Shown here piece by piece: positions 38,852-47,402 of a DNA stretch of 64,000 bases; the first letter of the stretch is position 1; each line of letters opens with the position of its first letter. Source of the stretch: Azoarcus sp. Its GTDB lineage: Bacteria > Pseudomonadota > Gammaproteobacteria > Burkholderiales > Rhodocyclaceae. Both the position numbers and the translations under genes were made by a program. Below the pieces are notes generated by a model. The model had not been told where the DNA came from, did not search any database, and saw only the letters and a program-made list of their open reading frames with translations. The DNA is taken from positions 1 to 64,000 of the forward strand of contig JAUSOD010000070.1 of NCBI GenBank assembly GCA_030656215.1, in the 5' to 3' direction.

Positions 38852-38880
38852 GCGGGCGCCGCGACACCTCTGCTCATCGC

Positions 38881-38961
38881 CCAGAATTTCGCTGCGCTCC
38901 GTCCAGGCTACCGCCACAGCCTCCTAGGTAGCCCGGATGCAGCGCAGCGAAATCCGGGACC
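38881..38961. repeat. Inverted pair of REP-like units (GTAGCCCGGATG family)
   Basis: The right unit GTAGCCCGGATGCAGCGCAGCGAAATCCGGGA (about 38929-38959) has the form of a widespread proteobacterial repeat. The left unit CAGAATTTCGCTGCGCTCCGTCCAGGCTACC reads as the reverse complement of a close relative, GGTAGCCTGGACGGAGCGCAGCGAAATTCTG. The two face away from each other in the pirin/kinase spacer and could form a long stem. No other feature was seen in the 38852-39050 gap. Confidence 0.8.
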
Positions 38962-39050
38962 TTGCCCCGATCCGCGCACCGCCGACGCAAATTGAGCCGA
39001 ATGCCGGTCGACGCAAGCCCAGTCCATGCGGAGTTGGGCAAAGGCTCACT

Positions 39051-41051
39051 TCATGAGTCTTTGCCGGCCGCCTGCGCTTCCCCCGAGCGGATCGGCAGTA
39101 CCACGCGGAACACCGATCCCGCCCCGAGATTGCTTCTTACCTCGATCCGCCCGCCGTGCCTGGCGACGATGCCGTACGACAGGGACAACCCCAGGCCACT
39201 CCCCTTGCCGACGGGACGGGTCGTGAAAAAGGGGTCGAAGATCCGGTCGAGGTGCTCGGGGTGGATACCGCAGCCGGTATCTTCCACTTCCACCCACACC
39301 GCATCACCGTCCGTCCCGGTACGGACGGTGATGCGGCCGTGTCCCTCGATTGCGTATGCGGCGTTCATCAGCAGGTTCATGAACACCTGGTTGAGCTGCG
39401 GGGCGATACACTCGATCTCCGGAATGCCGGCGTACTCCCTGACCACCTCGCCCTTGGCCCTGAGCTCGCTCGATGCCACGTTGAGCGCGCTGTCCAGGCC
39501 ACGCTCCAGGTTTGCCCATTGCTTGTCGGCGTCATCTACGTTGGCAAAATCCCTGAGGTCCTGGACGATGTGCTTGACCGTCTGCAAACCCTCCGCCGAC
39601 TCGGCGATCAGGCTGCGCACATCCTCCTTCAGGTAGCCGAGGTCCATCGTCCGTTTCAAGTCGGCGATGCGCGTGCGGGTTTCCGCCGACAGTTCGCCCT
39701 CGCAGACTTCGTAGGCGGACAGCGCCCGCAACAGCTCGTCGACGTAACGCTGCAAGCTGCCGAGGTTGGAGCTCACGAAGCCGATCGGGGTATTGATCTC
39801 ATGTGCGACCCCGGCGGCGAGCTGACCGATGGAGGCCAGCTTTTCCGACTGGAGCAACTGGCTCCGGGCTTCGGCGAGCTTGCTGATGAGGGCATCCTGC
39901 CGCGCCCGTTCGGCCTCAAGTGCGACGTTCGCCTCGGCAAGGCGCTGACGGTCGCGGAGAAACTGTTCGACCGCGCGGGCCATGTCGGCGATCTCGTCGC
40001 TGCCATGAACGGGAACCTGCTGATTCTTCTGCCCCGCCTCGCCGCTTCGCAGATAGTGGCTCACCTGCTGCAGGCGGGTCATCACCTGGCGGCCGAGGAA
40101 ATGGCGGGAAACCAGCCAAGCCAGGATCAGGCTGCCGGCGAGCAGCGCCAATACCCGCCGTTCGTTGGTTCGCGAGGTCTTGGCCAGGTCGAGGACTGCC
40201 GTACGGTATTCATCAGTGAAACGGGCGGATTGCGCCTGGGCAGAGCTCGCCATGGCGATCGCCTGGCGCCGCAGTTCGCTGCGGAATCGACCCAGCGCGC
40301 CCTCCTGTTCAAGGAGATGCAAGCGTAGCGAGAACGGGTCGCCGCGTTCGCTGCTTCCACCAGCGCTATCTTCTGCCCCCGGGCGCAGGGCCTCGAGGTC
40401 GTCTCGCACGACCGCGGGCAGGTCGTGGACCGCTGCGGCCCGCAGGACGAACTGGTCGCGCAGGCCTTCGATCTCACGCGGAAGGTGTTCGGCCGGCAAG
40501 GGATAGAAAAAGGTGAGCAGTGCCATCGCAGCGGGGTCGGCGCTAGCCGCCAGGGATTCGGTACGCTCCTTCAGCGCTCGATCGAAGCTCGTGTTCGCTT
40601 GCAAACTTCGTTCGCGCAATTGGGCGACGACGTGGGCCGTGTTGCGGAAGAGCTGGCCCGACTGGTGCAAGGCAAGGACCGAGACTTCGCTGCTTGCTGC
40701 GCCAAGGCGCCCGACGAGGTGATCCAGGGCATCGAGTTGGTCCACGATCTGCGAATAGCCGCTGCGGACGCTGTCGAGCGATTCCGCCGCCAGCAACTGT
40801 TCGGATTCGCGCTCGATGAGCACGGTGCGCTGCACCAGGTCCTGCGCATCCTGCATCCGCACCAGGCGCTCCGCGGCGAGATTCCGGGTTGCATCGGCCG
40901 ACACTCGCAGGGCCAACACGGCGGTTACGGCGCCCGCAACGATCAGAAGCGCGAGCGCACTCAGGGCGAGCACGAACTGCAGGCGCAGCGAGCGCGGCAG
41001 CCGCAGCCCGTGCCAGCGCGCAAGCGGTTCCAGTTCGGTGCGGGCGCTCAT
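39051..41051 (-). CDS. Sensor histidine kinase with HAMP domain, TorS-like input
   Basis: The ATG at 41051 overlaps the upstream gene's stop (ATGA) and gives 666 residues. A membrane span lies at about 24-48, a long helical periplasmic region follows to near 290, then a second span, HAMP and a coiled coil. His417 lies in LAAGVAHEINTPIGFV, and the HATPase has FMNLLMNAAYAIEG, DTGCGIHPE and GKGSGLGLSLSYG. There is no receiver domain and no response regulator beside it. The coupled periplasmic binding protein suggests sensing of a bound small molecule, as in TorT/TorS. Confidence 0.9.
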   Translation of the reverse strand: MSARTELEPLARWHGLRLPRSLRLQFVLALSALALLIVAGAVTAVLALRVSADATRNLAAERLVRMQDAQDLVQRTVLIERESEQLLAAESLDSVRSGYSQIVDQLDALDHLVGRLGAASSEVSVLALHQSGQLFRNTAHVVAQLRERSLQANTSFDRALKERTESLAASADPAAMALLTFFYPLPAEHLPREIEGLRDQFVLRAAAVHDLPAVVRDDLEALRPGAEDSAGGSSERGDPFSLRLHLLEQEGALGRFRSELRRQAIAMASSAQAQSARFTDEYRTAVLDLAKTSRTNERRVLALLAGSLILAWLVSRHFLGRQVMTRLQQVSHYLRSGEAGQKNQQVPVHGSDEIADMARAVEQFLRDRQRLAEANVALEAERARQDALISKLAEARSQLLQSEKLASIGQLAAGVAHEINTPIGFVSSNLGSLQRYVDELLRALSAYEVCEGELSAETRTRIADLKRTMDLGYLKEDVRSLIAESAEGLQTVKHIVQDLRDFANVDDADKQWANLERGLDSALNVASSELRAKGEVVREYAGIPEIECIAPQLNQVFMNLLMNAAYAIEGHGRITVRTGTDGDAVWVEVEDTGCGIHPEHLDRIFDPFFTTRPVGKGSGLGLSLSYGIVARHGGRIEVRSNLGAGSVFRVVLPIRSGEAQAAGKDS

Positions 41052-42190
41052 CGCTTCCATATCTGCCGATAGATGTCGCGGTACGCATTGTCGGGGTCGT
41101 ACTGAAAGCGCGCTCCCCCGTCGAAGGCGATGTTGCTGCTCGTCACCAGGTGGGGTGGGTCAACGTGGCCGCTCACCGGCTGTCGTGCCAGCAGGCGATT
41201 CAGCTCATCCACGAGCTGCCAGCCGTGAAGGTTGAGCGGCTCGGCGACGGTAGCGGTCTGGAACGTACCGGTCTGGATGCGCATGAATGCGGAGGCACTG
41301 CCATCGCCTGCCGAAAGCAGGCTGAGTCTGGTGTTCGGTAGCGCGGCCTTGATCAGTTCCGGCACGGCGTAGTCGAAGTAGATGTCGTTGATGGCCAGCG
41401 CATGGGTCCACCGCGCGCCGTGGCGGGTGAGCAGTTCGCGGGTCACCGCCGGCATGAGCGCTGCGCTCCCGGAAATCGGCACGTCCCGTATCTCGAGCAG
41501 GGTGCAGTCCGCGCAGGCGCGGATCACGTCGGCCATGGCCTTGGCCTTGGCCATTGCAATGCCAAAGTTCGAATCGGTGAAGATCACCACCCCGGCCCGC
41601 CCGGCAGAAGCGCTTACCGCTGCCATGGCGGTGATCCGGGCGACCTCCAGCGCGTCTGTCGACACGTTCATTGCCACCGGGCTGTCATCGACCGGCCCGG
41701 CCTTGGGGCCGACATGCCAGCCCACGATCGGTGTCTCTCGCTTGACGAAGGCGGTCAGCCGCGGGTGCATCTCGCCGGCGTCAACACCGACCAGGATCAG
41801 TCCGTCCGGGCGCGACCTCAGCGCGTCGCCCGCCGCCTTGTCCCGGCCGGCAGGAGTGCCGCGAGCGTCGAAGACCTTGACGCTCCAGTTCAACTCCTTC
41901 GCGGCTTCGTGGATGCCCTGTGCCACACCGAGGATTCCACCATTGCGCAGATCCTCGCTGATGATCGCGATCGACTTCCCCGTCTGTCCGGCAGGACCGG
42001 ACACTGGGCCCTGCCACCGGGGGCTGCGCTCGCTCGCTGCAGCAACCCTTTGCTGCATCTCGATCAGGGATGGGCGCGCGACGGCTTCGGCCGGTACTGG
42101 CTGCGCATTCAGCGCCGTATGACTGGACAAGGCTCCGATCACGCAGAGCCATGTGGCAATCCGCAGCGTCTTGAGCTGTTGCCAGATCAC
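41048..42190 (-). CDS. Periplasmic sugar-binding-like sensor protein (TorT/RbsB fold)
   Basis: The 380-residue product starts at a GTG with a strong GAGGAGGTGAC ribosome-binding site. A signal peptide (about residues 1-28, ending SHTALNA) is followed by a type I periplasmic binding fold (KSIAIISEDLRNGGILGVAQGIHEAAKELNW, DGLILVGVDAGEM, TDSNFGIAMAKAKAM). No ABC permease of the sugar type is near. It is co-translated with the following histidine kinase, so it most likely presents ligand to that kinase. Ligand unknown. Confidence 0.87.
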   Translation of the reverse strand: MIWQQLKTLRIATWLCVIGALSSHTALNAQPVPAEAVARPSLIEMQQRVAAASERSPRWQGPVSGPAGQTGKSIAIISEDLRNGGILGVAQGIHEAAKELNWSVKVFDARGTPAGRDKAAGDALRSRPDGLILVGVDAGEMHPRLTAFVKRETPIVGWHVGPKAGPVDDSPVAMNVSTDALEVARITAMAAVSASAGRAGVVIFTDSNFGIAMAKAKAMADVIRACADCTLLEIRDVPISGSAALMPAVTRELLTRHGARWTHALAINDIYFDYAVPELIKAALPNTRLSLLSAGDGSASAFMRIQTGTFQTATVAEPLNLHGWQLVDELNRLLARQPVSGHVDPPHLVTSSNIAFDGGARFQYDPDNAYRDIYRQIWKR

Positions 42191-42344
42191 GTCACCTCCT
42201 CATTCTGTATATTTTTTTGCTCTCTCGATTATCCCCGCCTGAACAGCGGAAATCATTGAAAGACCTGCGGATAGTGTTGCATAGGTTACGACTAAAGGGG
42301 TATCGGTCCTGGATGATCGGTCCCTCGATGGTGGCCCTGCCAGC

Positions 42345-43130
42345 CTACTTCAACAGGCGTTTGCGCGTCAGCGCCAGCGCAACCCAGAAAGCCACCACCC
42401 CGTACCCCGCCAGCACCGCCAGATGCAGGCCGACGGCCTCCGGCAGCCGGCCCAGCAGCAGCGGGCGGGCAAGCTCGATCGCGTGCGACAGTGGCAGCAG
42501 CGAGGTGGCGGTGCGCAGCGCGGCCGGCAGTTGGTCGACCGGAAAGAACACGCCGGAAACCAGCATCATCGGGGTGACGAACAGGGTGAAGTAGTACATG
42601 AAAAAGTCGTAGCTCGGCGCCAGCGCGGTCATGATCAGCCCGAGCGCGGCAAAGCTGAGGCCGACCAGAAAGATCAGCGGCAACAGCCACAATACGTAGC
42701 GCGTGTCGACCAGGCCGAACAAACTCACCACCAGCAGGATCGCCGCACCCGACAGCAGCGCCTTGGACGCGGCCCACACCAGTTCGGCAAACACCACATC
42801 ATCGAGGGAGACCGGCGCATTGAGGATGGCGTCCCAGGTGCGCTGCACATGCATGCGCGAGAAGCTCGAATACAGCACCTCGAAAGTGGCGCTGTTCATC
42901 GTCGAATAGCACACCATGCCGGCGGCCAGAAAGCTGATGTAGGGCACCCCGCCCACCTCCGGCACAAGCATGCCGATGCCAAAACCGAGACCGAACAGGT
43001 AGATCACCGGATCGGCCAGGTTACCCAGCACGGAAGGCAGTGCGAGCTTGCGCCAGACGAGGAAGTTGCGTTGCCACACCGGGACGAAGCGGCGGGAGAG
43101 CACGGGAGGGCGCCAGGGGTTGGGGGTCAT
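42345..43130 (-). CDS. ABC-2 type transporter permease, NodJ-like
   Basis: The 261-residue product has six hydrophobic spans. WQRNFLVWRKLALPSVLGNLADPVIYLFGLGFGIG and the late LVSGVFFPVDQLPAALRTATSLLPLSHAIELARPLL are typical of the NodJ/ABC-2 family. It should pair with a NodI-type ATPase. That gene is found 7 kb upstream at 50025-51062 on the same strand rather than next door. No good ribosome-binding site precedes this ATG, as expected for a gene once coupled to an upstream partner. Confidence 0.9.
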   Translation of the reverse strand: MTPNPWRPPVLSRRFVPVWQRNFLVWRKLALPSVLGNLADPVIYLFGLGFGIGMLVPEVGGVPYISFLAAGMVCYSTMNSATFEVLYSSFSRMHVQRTWDAILNAPVSLDDVVFAELVWAASKALLSGAAILLVVSLFGLVDTRYVLWLLPLIFLVGLSFAALGLIMTALAPSYDFFMYYFTLFVTPMMLVSGVFFPVDQLPAALRTATSLLPLSHAIELARPLLLGRLPEAVGLHLAVLAGYGVVAFWVALALTRKRLLK

Positions 43131-43217
43131 GGGAGCGCGTCACGATTTCTAGATTCGACGCGCTCATGCTAGCGCAGATCCGGCTCGGCGCTTTCCCCGG
43201 GCGCACCCGGGAGCTGC

Positions 43218-44705
43218 TCAGGACGGGGCGAGCTGTCCGCTCCGGGCGAGCCCGACGCAGCGGGCGGCCAGGATGGCAGTGGGGTCGAGCAGGACCACAG
43301 CCTGCTGCACGGCGGCCTCGATCCGGATCAGCGGGAGTTCGGTGCACCCGAGGATGATCGCTTGGGCGCCGTTTTCGGTCAGGTGGGCAATTGCGGCGGC
43401 GAGGTGCTCGGCGCACGTACCGGCGACGAACCCGGCCTTCACCCCTTCGCTGCCGTAGATCGCCTCCATGACCTGGCGCTGGTTTTCCGGATCGGGAACG
43501 AGCAGCGCCAGCCCCGCGGATTCGACGATCTCGTGATACACCCCGCTGGCCACCGTTCCGGACGTGGCCAGCAGTCCCACCCGGCTGACCTCAGGCAGTT
43601 GCGAGCGGATGTGCTGCACGACTTCGAACAGCATGTTCACGATCGGTATGCCGAGGTAGGGCTGGATGCGGTCGACATAGGCGTGGGCGGTGTTGCACGG
43701 AATCGCGATGGCGCTCGCGCCGTCGGCTTCGAGCCGCCTGCAGGTGGCGAGCAGGGCGATGGTGGGGTCTTCGCCGGTGCCGATCAGGTTTGCGGTACGG
43801 TCGGGGATCTGGGGGTTCTGCTCGACCACCATCTTGATATGGTCCTGGTCGCGTGCAGCCCGCGTGAGGGCCACGACCTTGTGCATGAAATCGACCGTGG
43901 CCGCCGGCCCCACGCCGCCCACCACGCCAAGCTTGAACTCGCGCACGGGGCGTTCCGTTTCGGCGGCCATGGCGTACTCGGCATAGACCAGATTGGAGTC
44001 GATCAGGGGCACCGCAACACGCGGCCGCAACAGGTCGATCAGTATCGGTACCTCGGTCATTCCCGGCACAATGATCTCCGCTCCCTTGGCCACAAGGTGC
44101 GCGCACACCTCGACCAGGGCGTCGACGCATTCGGCGCCATGATGTCCCGCCCGCACCCCGCTGCTGCCGTAGATCGCCGCCATCAGCCGTTCGGACTGGA
44201 CCTGGGGGTCGGGGTAGACGATGCGGACCCTGCCCGCGAACGCGCGCTCGAAAATGCCCGACTGCTGCACATAGGTCGACGTCAGCACGCCGATCGTGCG
44301 CACTGCAGCGTGCTCGCGCTCGACCCGGTCGAGCAGGGCGTCGAACATGCCGATCACGCGCATGTCGATTTCGGGGGTGATCTCGCGCAGGAAGGTGTGC
44401 GACAGGAAGCACGGCACCAGGGCAATGTCGATGCCGCGCGCCTCCATGTCCCTGAGCGCGTTGTAGACGTAGAACTTGCGCCGGGTCGGATCGTAGGTGC
44501 GCTCGCCAATCGCCGGCCCGTCTTCGAAGTGGCGCTGCTCGAAGGCGATGTCGGCGGCCGGCATCCCTTCGCTGCGCTGGGTCGCGCGGATCATCTTCAA
44601 CAGCAGATCCGCGCCCGCCACCGCCCCCAGGCCACCCACCACGCCGTACCTGCGCCTTGCCAGGGTGTTCTTGTTGCTCTTTGGCACCAATTGTCTCTCG
44701 ATCAT
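43218..44705 (-). CDS. Tandem aspartate/glutamate racemase-family protein, N-half degenerate
   Basis: The 495-residue product contains two copies of the Asp/Glu racemase fold: residues about 18-250 (YGVVGGLGAVAGADLLLKM) and 257-490 (KLGVVGGVGPAATVDFMHKV). The second copy has both catalytic cysteines, C337 in IPCNTAH and C454 in GCTEL. The first keeps one (C99 in VPCFLSH) and has Met216 where the other is expected (GMTEV). So the C-terminal half is probably the racemase and the N-terminal half structural or altered in function. It lies downstream of the acidic amino acid symporter on the same strand. Confidence 0.88.
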   Translation of the reverse strand: MIERQLVPKSNKNTLARRRYGVVGGLGAVAGADLLLKMIRATQRSEGMPAADIAFEQRHFEDGPAIGERTYDPTRRKFYVYNALRDMEARGIDIALVPCFLSHTFLREITPEIDMRVIGMFDALLDRVEREHAAVRTIGVLTSTYVQQSGIFERAFAGRVRIVYPDPQVQSERLMAAIYGSSGVRAGHHGAECVDALVEVCAHLVAKGAEIIVPGMTEVPILIDLLRPRVAVPLIDSNLVYAEYAMAAETERPVREFKLGVVGGVGPAATVDFMHKVVALTRAARDQDHIKMVVEQNPQIPDRTANLIGTGEDPTIALLATCRRLEADGASAIAIPCNTAHAYVDRIQPYLGIPIVNMLFEVVQHIRSQLPEVSRVGLLATSGTVASGVYHEIVESAGLALLVPDPENQRQVMEAIYGSEGVKAGFVAGTCAEHLAAAIAHLTENGAQAIILGCTELPLIRIEAAVQQAVVLLDPTAILAARCVGLARSGQLAPS

Positions 44706-44752
44706 GTTGTGCTGGAGCAGGTCAGGGGGCGAGAGCCGCCCCCTGCTGCTGC

Positions 44753-46108
44753 TCAGGCGGATGTCCGCGCGGGCGCCGCCAAGCCCGCCTCCTCGGGCAC
44801 ACCCGGGTTGGCGAGGAGTTCGTCGGCCCGCAGGACGTGGGCCGTATCATAGACGGCCTGATCCAGTTCGCCTTCGCTGCGCGCAACCACGCAGGCCACT
44901 GCGCTGTCGCCGGCCACGTTCAAGGCCGTACGGGCCATATCGAGGATGCGGTCGATGCCGGCGATGATCGCAACGCCCTCCAGTGGCAAACCGACCGAGG
45001 CCAAGACCAGCGAGAGCATGATCAGCCCGGCGCCGGGCACACCGGCGGTGCCGATGGACGCCAGCGTTGCGGTCAGCACGATGGTCAGGTACTGGCTGGT
45101 ATTCAGGTCGAGGCCGTAGGCCTGGGCGATGAATACCACGCACACGCCCTGGTACAGCGCGGTGCCGTCCATGTTGATGGTGGCGCCCAGCGGCAGGACA
45201 AAGCTCGAGACTCGGCGCGACACCCCGAGATTGCGTTCGGCCGACATCATCGTGACCGGCAGCGTTCCCGAACTGGAGGTGCTGGTGAATCCGACCATCA
45301 CCGGCTCGATGCTGCCCTGGAAGTAGCGCACCGGGTTGAGCCCGGAGATGAACTTGATCATCCCCGCATAGACCACCAAGGCGTGGACGGCGCAGCCGAG
45401 ATAGACCATGGCGATGACTTTCGCCAAGGGTGCCAGCAGGTCGAACCCGTAGGTGCCTGCGACCCAGGTCATCAGCGCAAACACGCCGTAGGGGGCGAAG
45501 GAGATGATGATCGACGTCAGCTTATACATGACCTCGGCCGCAGACTCGAAGAAAGTCTTCACCGGCTTTGCAAGGTCTCCCGCAAGCACGATGGCCACCC
45601 CGAACAGGATGGCGAACACGATGATCTGCAGCACGTTGCCGGTCGCGAAGGCTTCGATGGGGTTGGTCGGCACGAGACCCAGGATGGTGTCGGTGACGGT
45701 CGGTGCGTCCTTAGCAGTGACCGCCTTGGCCGCACCGAGATCGATGCCGACGCCTGGTTTGAAGATGGTCGCCAGGGCAAGTCCGATCGAGATTGCTGCG
45801 GCTGTGGTCCCCAGATACAGGGCGAAGGTCTTGGCGCTGAGTCGCCCCATGGTGGAGAGATCCTGCAGCGAGGCCACGCCGGTGACCAGCGAAACGAAAA
45901 TCAGCGGCACGATCAGCATCTTGATGCCGCGGATGAAGAGGTCGCCGACCGGCTTGATGCTGGCGGCGAGGTCCGCGTTGCCGGTCTGGTTGAGCACCAC
46001 GCCCAGCACCAGGCCGAGCGTAAGGGCGATGAAAATCTGCTTCCAGAGCGGCATTCCGGTCCAGAACGTGAACAGCCCGCGACGGGCGTGTGAGGGGGCC
46101 TTCTTCAT
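44753..46108 (-). CDS. Dicarboxylate/glutamate:cation symporter (DAACS family)
   Basis: The 451-residue product has about eight membrane spans plus re-entrant loops. The serine-rich TSTSSSGTLPVTM loop, LGATINMDGTALYQGV and the C-terminal AGIDRILDMARTALNVAGDSAVA are typical of GltP/DctA transporters. The NMDGT and RTALNVAGD segments bind substrate and cation. It may import aspartate, glutamate, succinate or fumarate; the adjacent racemase and aspartase favour acidic amino acids. It is divergent from a LysR gene. Confidence 0.92.
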   Translation of the reverse strand: MKKAPSHARRGLFTFWTGMPLWKQIFIALTLGLVLGVVLNQTGNADLAASIKPVGDLFIRGIKMLIVPLIFVSLVTGVASLQDLSTMGRLSAKTFALYLGTTAAAISIGLALATIFKPGVGIDLGAAKAVTAKDAPTVTDTILGLVPTNPIEAFATGNVLQIIVFAILFGVAIVLAGDLAKPVKTFFESAAEVMYKLTSIIISFAPYGVFALMTWVAGTYGFDLLAPLAKVIAMVYLGCAVHALVVYAGMIKFISGLNPVRYFQGSIEPVMVGFTSTSSSGTLPVTMMSAERNLGVSRRVSSFVLPLGATINMDGTALYQGVCVVFIAQAYGLDLNTSQYLTIVLTATLASIGTAGVPGAGLIMLSLVLASVGLPLEGVAIIAGIDRILDMARTALNVAGDSAVACVVARSEGELDQAVYDTAHVLRADELLANPGVPEEAGLAAPARTSA

Positions 46109-46272
46109 GCTTGTCTCCTGATCCGCGCCCGGTTCGTCCGGGGCACGGTTGTCGTGTTATGTGCGTGCATGCAAAGCGCTGCCGCGGGTGGGACTAGGGC
46201 TCTTCGGTGGCCCTGATGATGGATTTATACGGCGCGGCTGACGGCTTGCCCAATTCTTCTTTTGGATGTGCC

Positions 46273-46287
46273 ATGCAAAATATGCAT
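46273..46287. promoter_or_regulatory. LysR-type T-N11-A box between symporter and LysR genes
   Basis: ATGCA-AAATA-TGCAT is a perfect 5-bp inverted repeat with the T-N11-A geometry of LysR-regulator sites. It lies in the middle of the 256-base divergent region, 77 bases before the regulator start. A second TGCATGCA occurs near 46166, closer to the symporter gene. Confidence 0.6.
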
Positions 46288-46364
46288 TGGATGCTGCTTT
46301 CCGGTCATGGGGATAAACTGGCGGCGAAAAACCATGATGGGCGCAGGATCCGGCGGAGAGCGCG

Positions 46365-47267
46365 ATGGAAATGAACTGGCTTGAAGATTTTTTGACGCTG
46401 GCGATCACGCGCAATTTTTCGCGCGCTGCCGAACTGCGCAATGTCACCCAGCCGGCCTTCAGCCGGCGCATCCGCAATCTCGAGTATTGGGTTGGTGCGG
46501 TGCTGATTGACCGCAGTATTTTCCCGATCGGTCTGACGCCGGCGGGGGATGCCTTTCGCAAGACCGCCCAGGAGACGCTCGATACCCTGCGTTCCGGTCG
46601 GGAGGAGGCGCAGGGCTTCGTGCCCAAGGCCGGCGAGGTGGTCTCGATTGCCGCCTCGCACACGATCGCGGTGAGTTTCTTCGCGGACTGGCATGCGGGA
46701 CTTCAGGCGACCATCGGTCCGGTCAAGGCGCGGGTGATCGCCGACCATGTCGCCGGCTGCGTCGAGGCCCTGATCACCGGCACTTGCGACCTGATGTTGA
46801 CCTACAGCAGCCCGGCGCTGCCGACCTTGGCCGACATGGGCCGCTATCCTTCAACCCCGCTGGCGCATGAGCGGCTGGTGCCGGTCAGCGCGCCTGCGCG
46901 CAGCGGGTCGGCCCGGTATGCCCTGACCGGCCGGGAAGTACTTCCCTATCTGTGCTATTCGGGCAACAGCTACCTCGGACGCCTGACTGCCTCCGTGATC
47001 GAGCGCGAAGCGCTCGCGGGCAGGCTCGAGTTCCGCTATGAGTGTTCGATGTCGGATGTGCTCAAGCGAGGGGTACTGGCCGGTGCCGGGATTGCGTGGG
47101 TGCCCGAACTCGCGGTCCGCGACGAACTTGCGGCCGGTTCCCTCGTGCTGGCGGGCGAGGAGCGTCACACCGCGCCGCTGGGCATTTCGCTCTATCGCAA
47201 GGCGGAACTCAGCCGGCCGGAGGTCGAGCGGATCTGGGCGGCCTGTGTCGATCGGTTTGGGGCCTGA
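46365..47267 (+). CDS. LysR-family regulator of the acidic amino acid module
   Basis: The 300-residue product has the winged-helix N-terminus MNWLEDFLTLAITRNFSRAAELRNVTQPAFSRRIRNLEYWVG and a LysR effector domain. It is divergent from the symporter and 135 bases upstream of aspartase on the same strand, so both are candidate targets. It resembles the HypT/YjiE-type LTTRs in its N-terminus, but the context argues for control of aspartate metabolism. GGAGAG precedes the ATG. Confidence 0.9.
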   Translation: MEMNWLEDFLTLAITRNFSRAAELRNVTQPAFSRRIRNLEYWVGAVLIDRSIFPIGLTPAGDAFRKTAQETLDTLRSGREEAQGFVPKAGEVVSIAASHTIAVSFFADWHAGLQATIGPVKARVIADHVAGCVEALITGTCDLMLTYSSPALPTLADMGRYPSTPLAHERLVPVSAPARSGSARYALTGREVLPYLCYSGNSYLGRLTASVIEREALAGRLEFRYECSMSDVLKRGVLAGAGIAWVPELAVRDELAAGSLVLAGEERHTAPLGISLYRKAELSRPEVERIWAACVDRFGA

Positions 47268-47402
47268 TCGGTGGCCCGGCAGTCGGGGTCTACTACCCGT
47301 GCCAAGAGGCTATGCACAAGCGGCATCCCGTCATTCGCACACGGCATCAACCGGAATCCTGGTTTGGTCACAATGGGGCCTCCTCCCAACCGGAATCACA
47401 CC

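Noticed and set aside
43131-43217. Attachment-site or target-duplication repeats at the left edge of the accessory block
   Set aside because: I compared this spacer with 49901-50024 and found no shared direct repeat. A GAGCGCGTC/GACGCGCTC inverted repeat is present but has no partner at the other edge.
44657-46093. 478-codon plus-strand frame over the symporter gene
   Set aside because: It is a shadow of the DAACS symporter, with His/Gln/Gly-rich nonsense composition.
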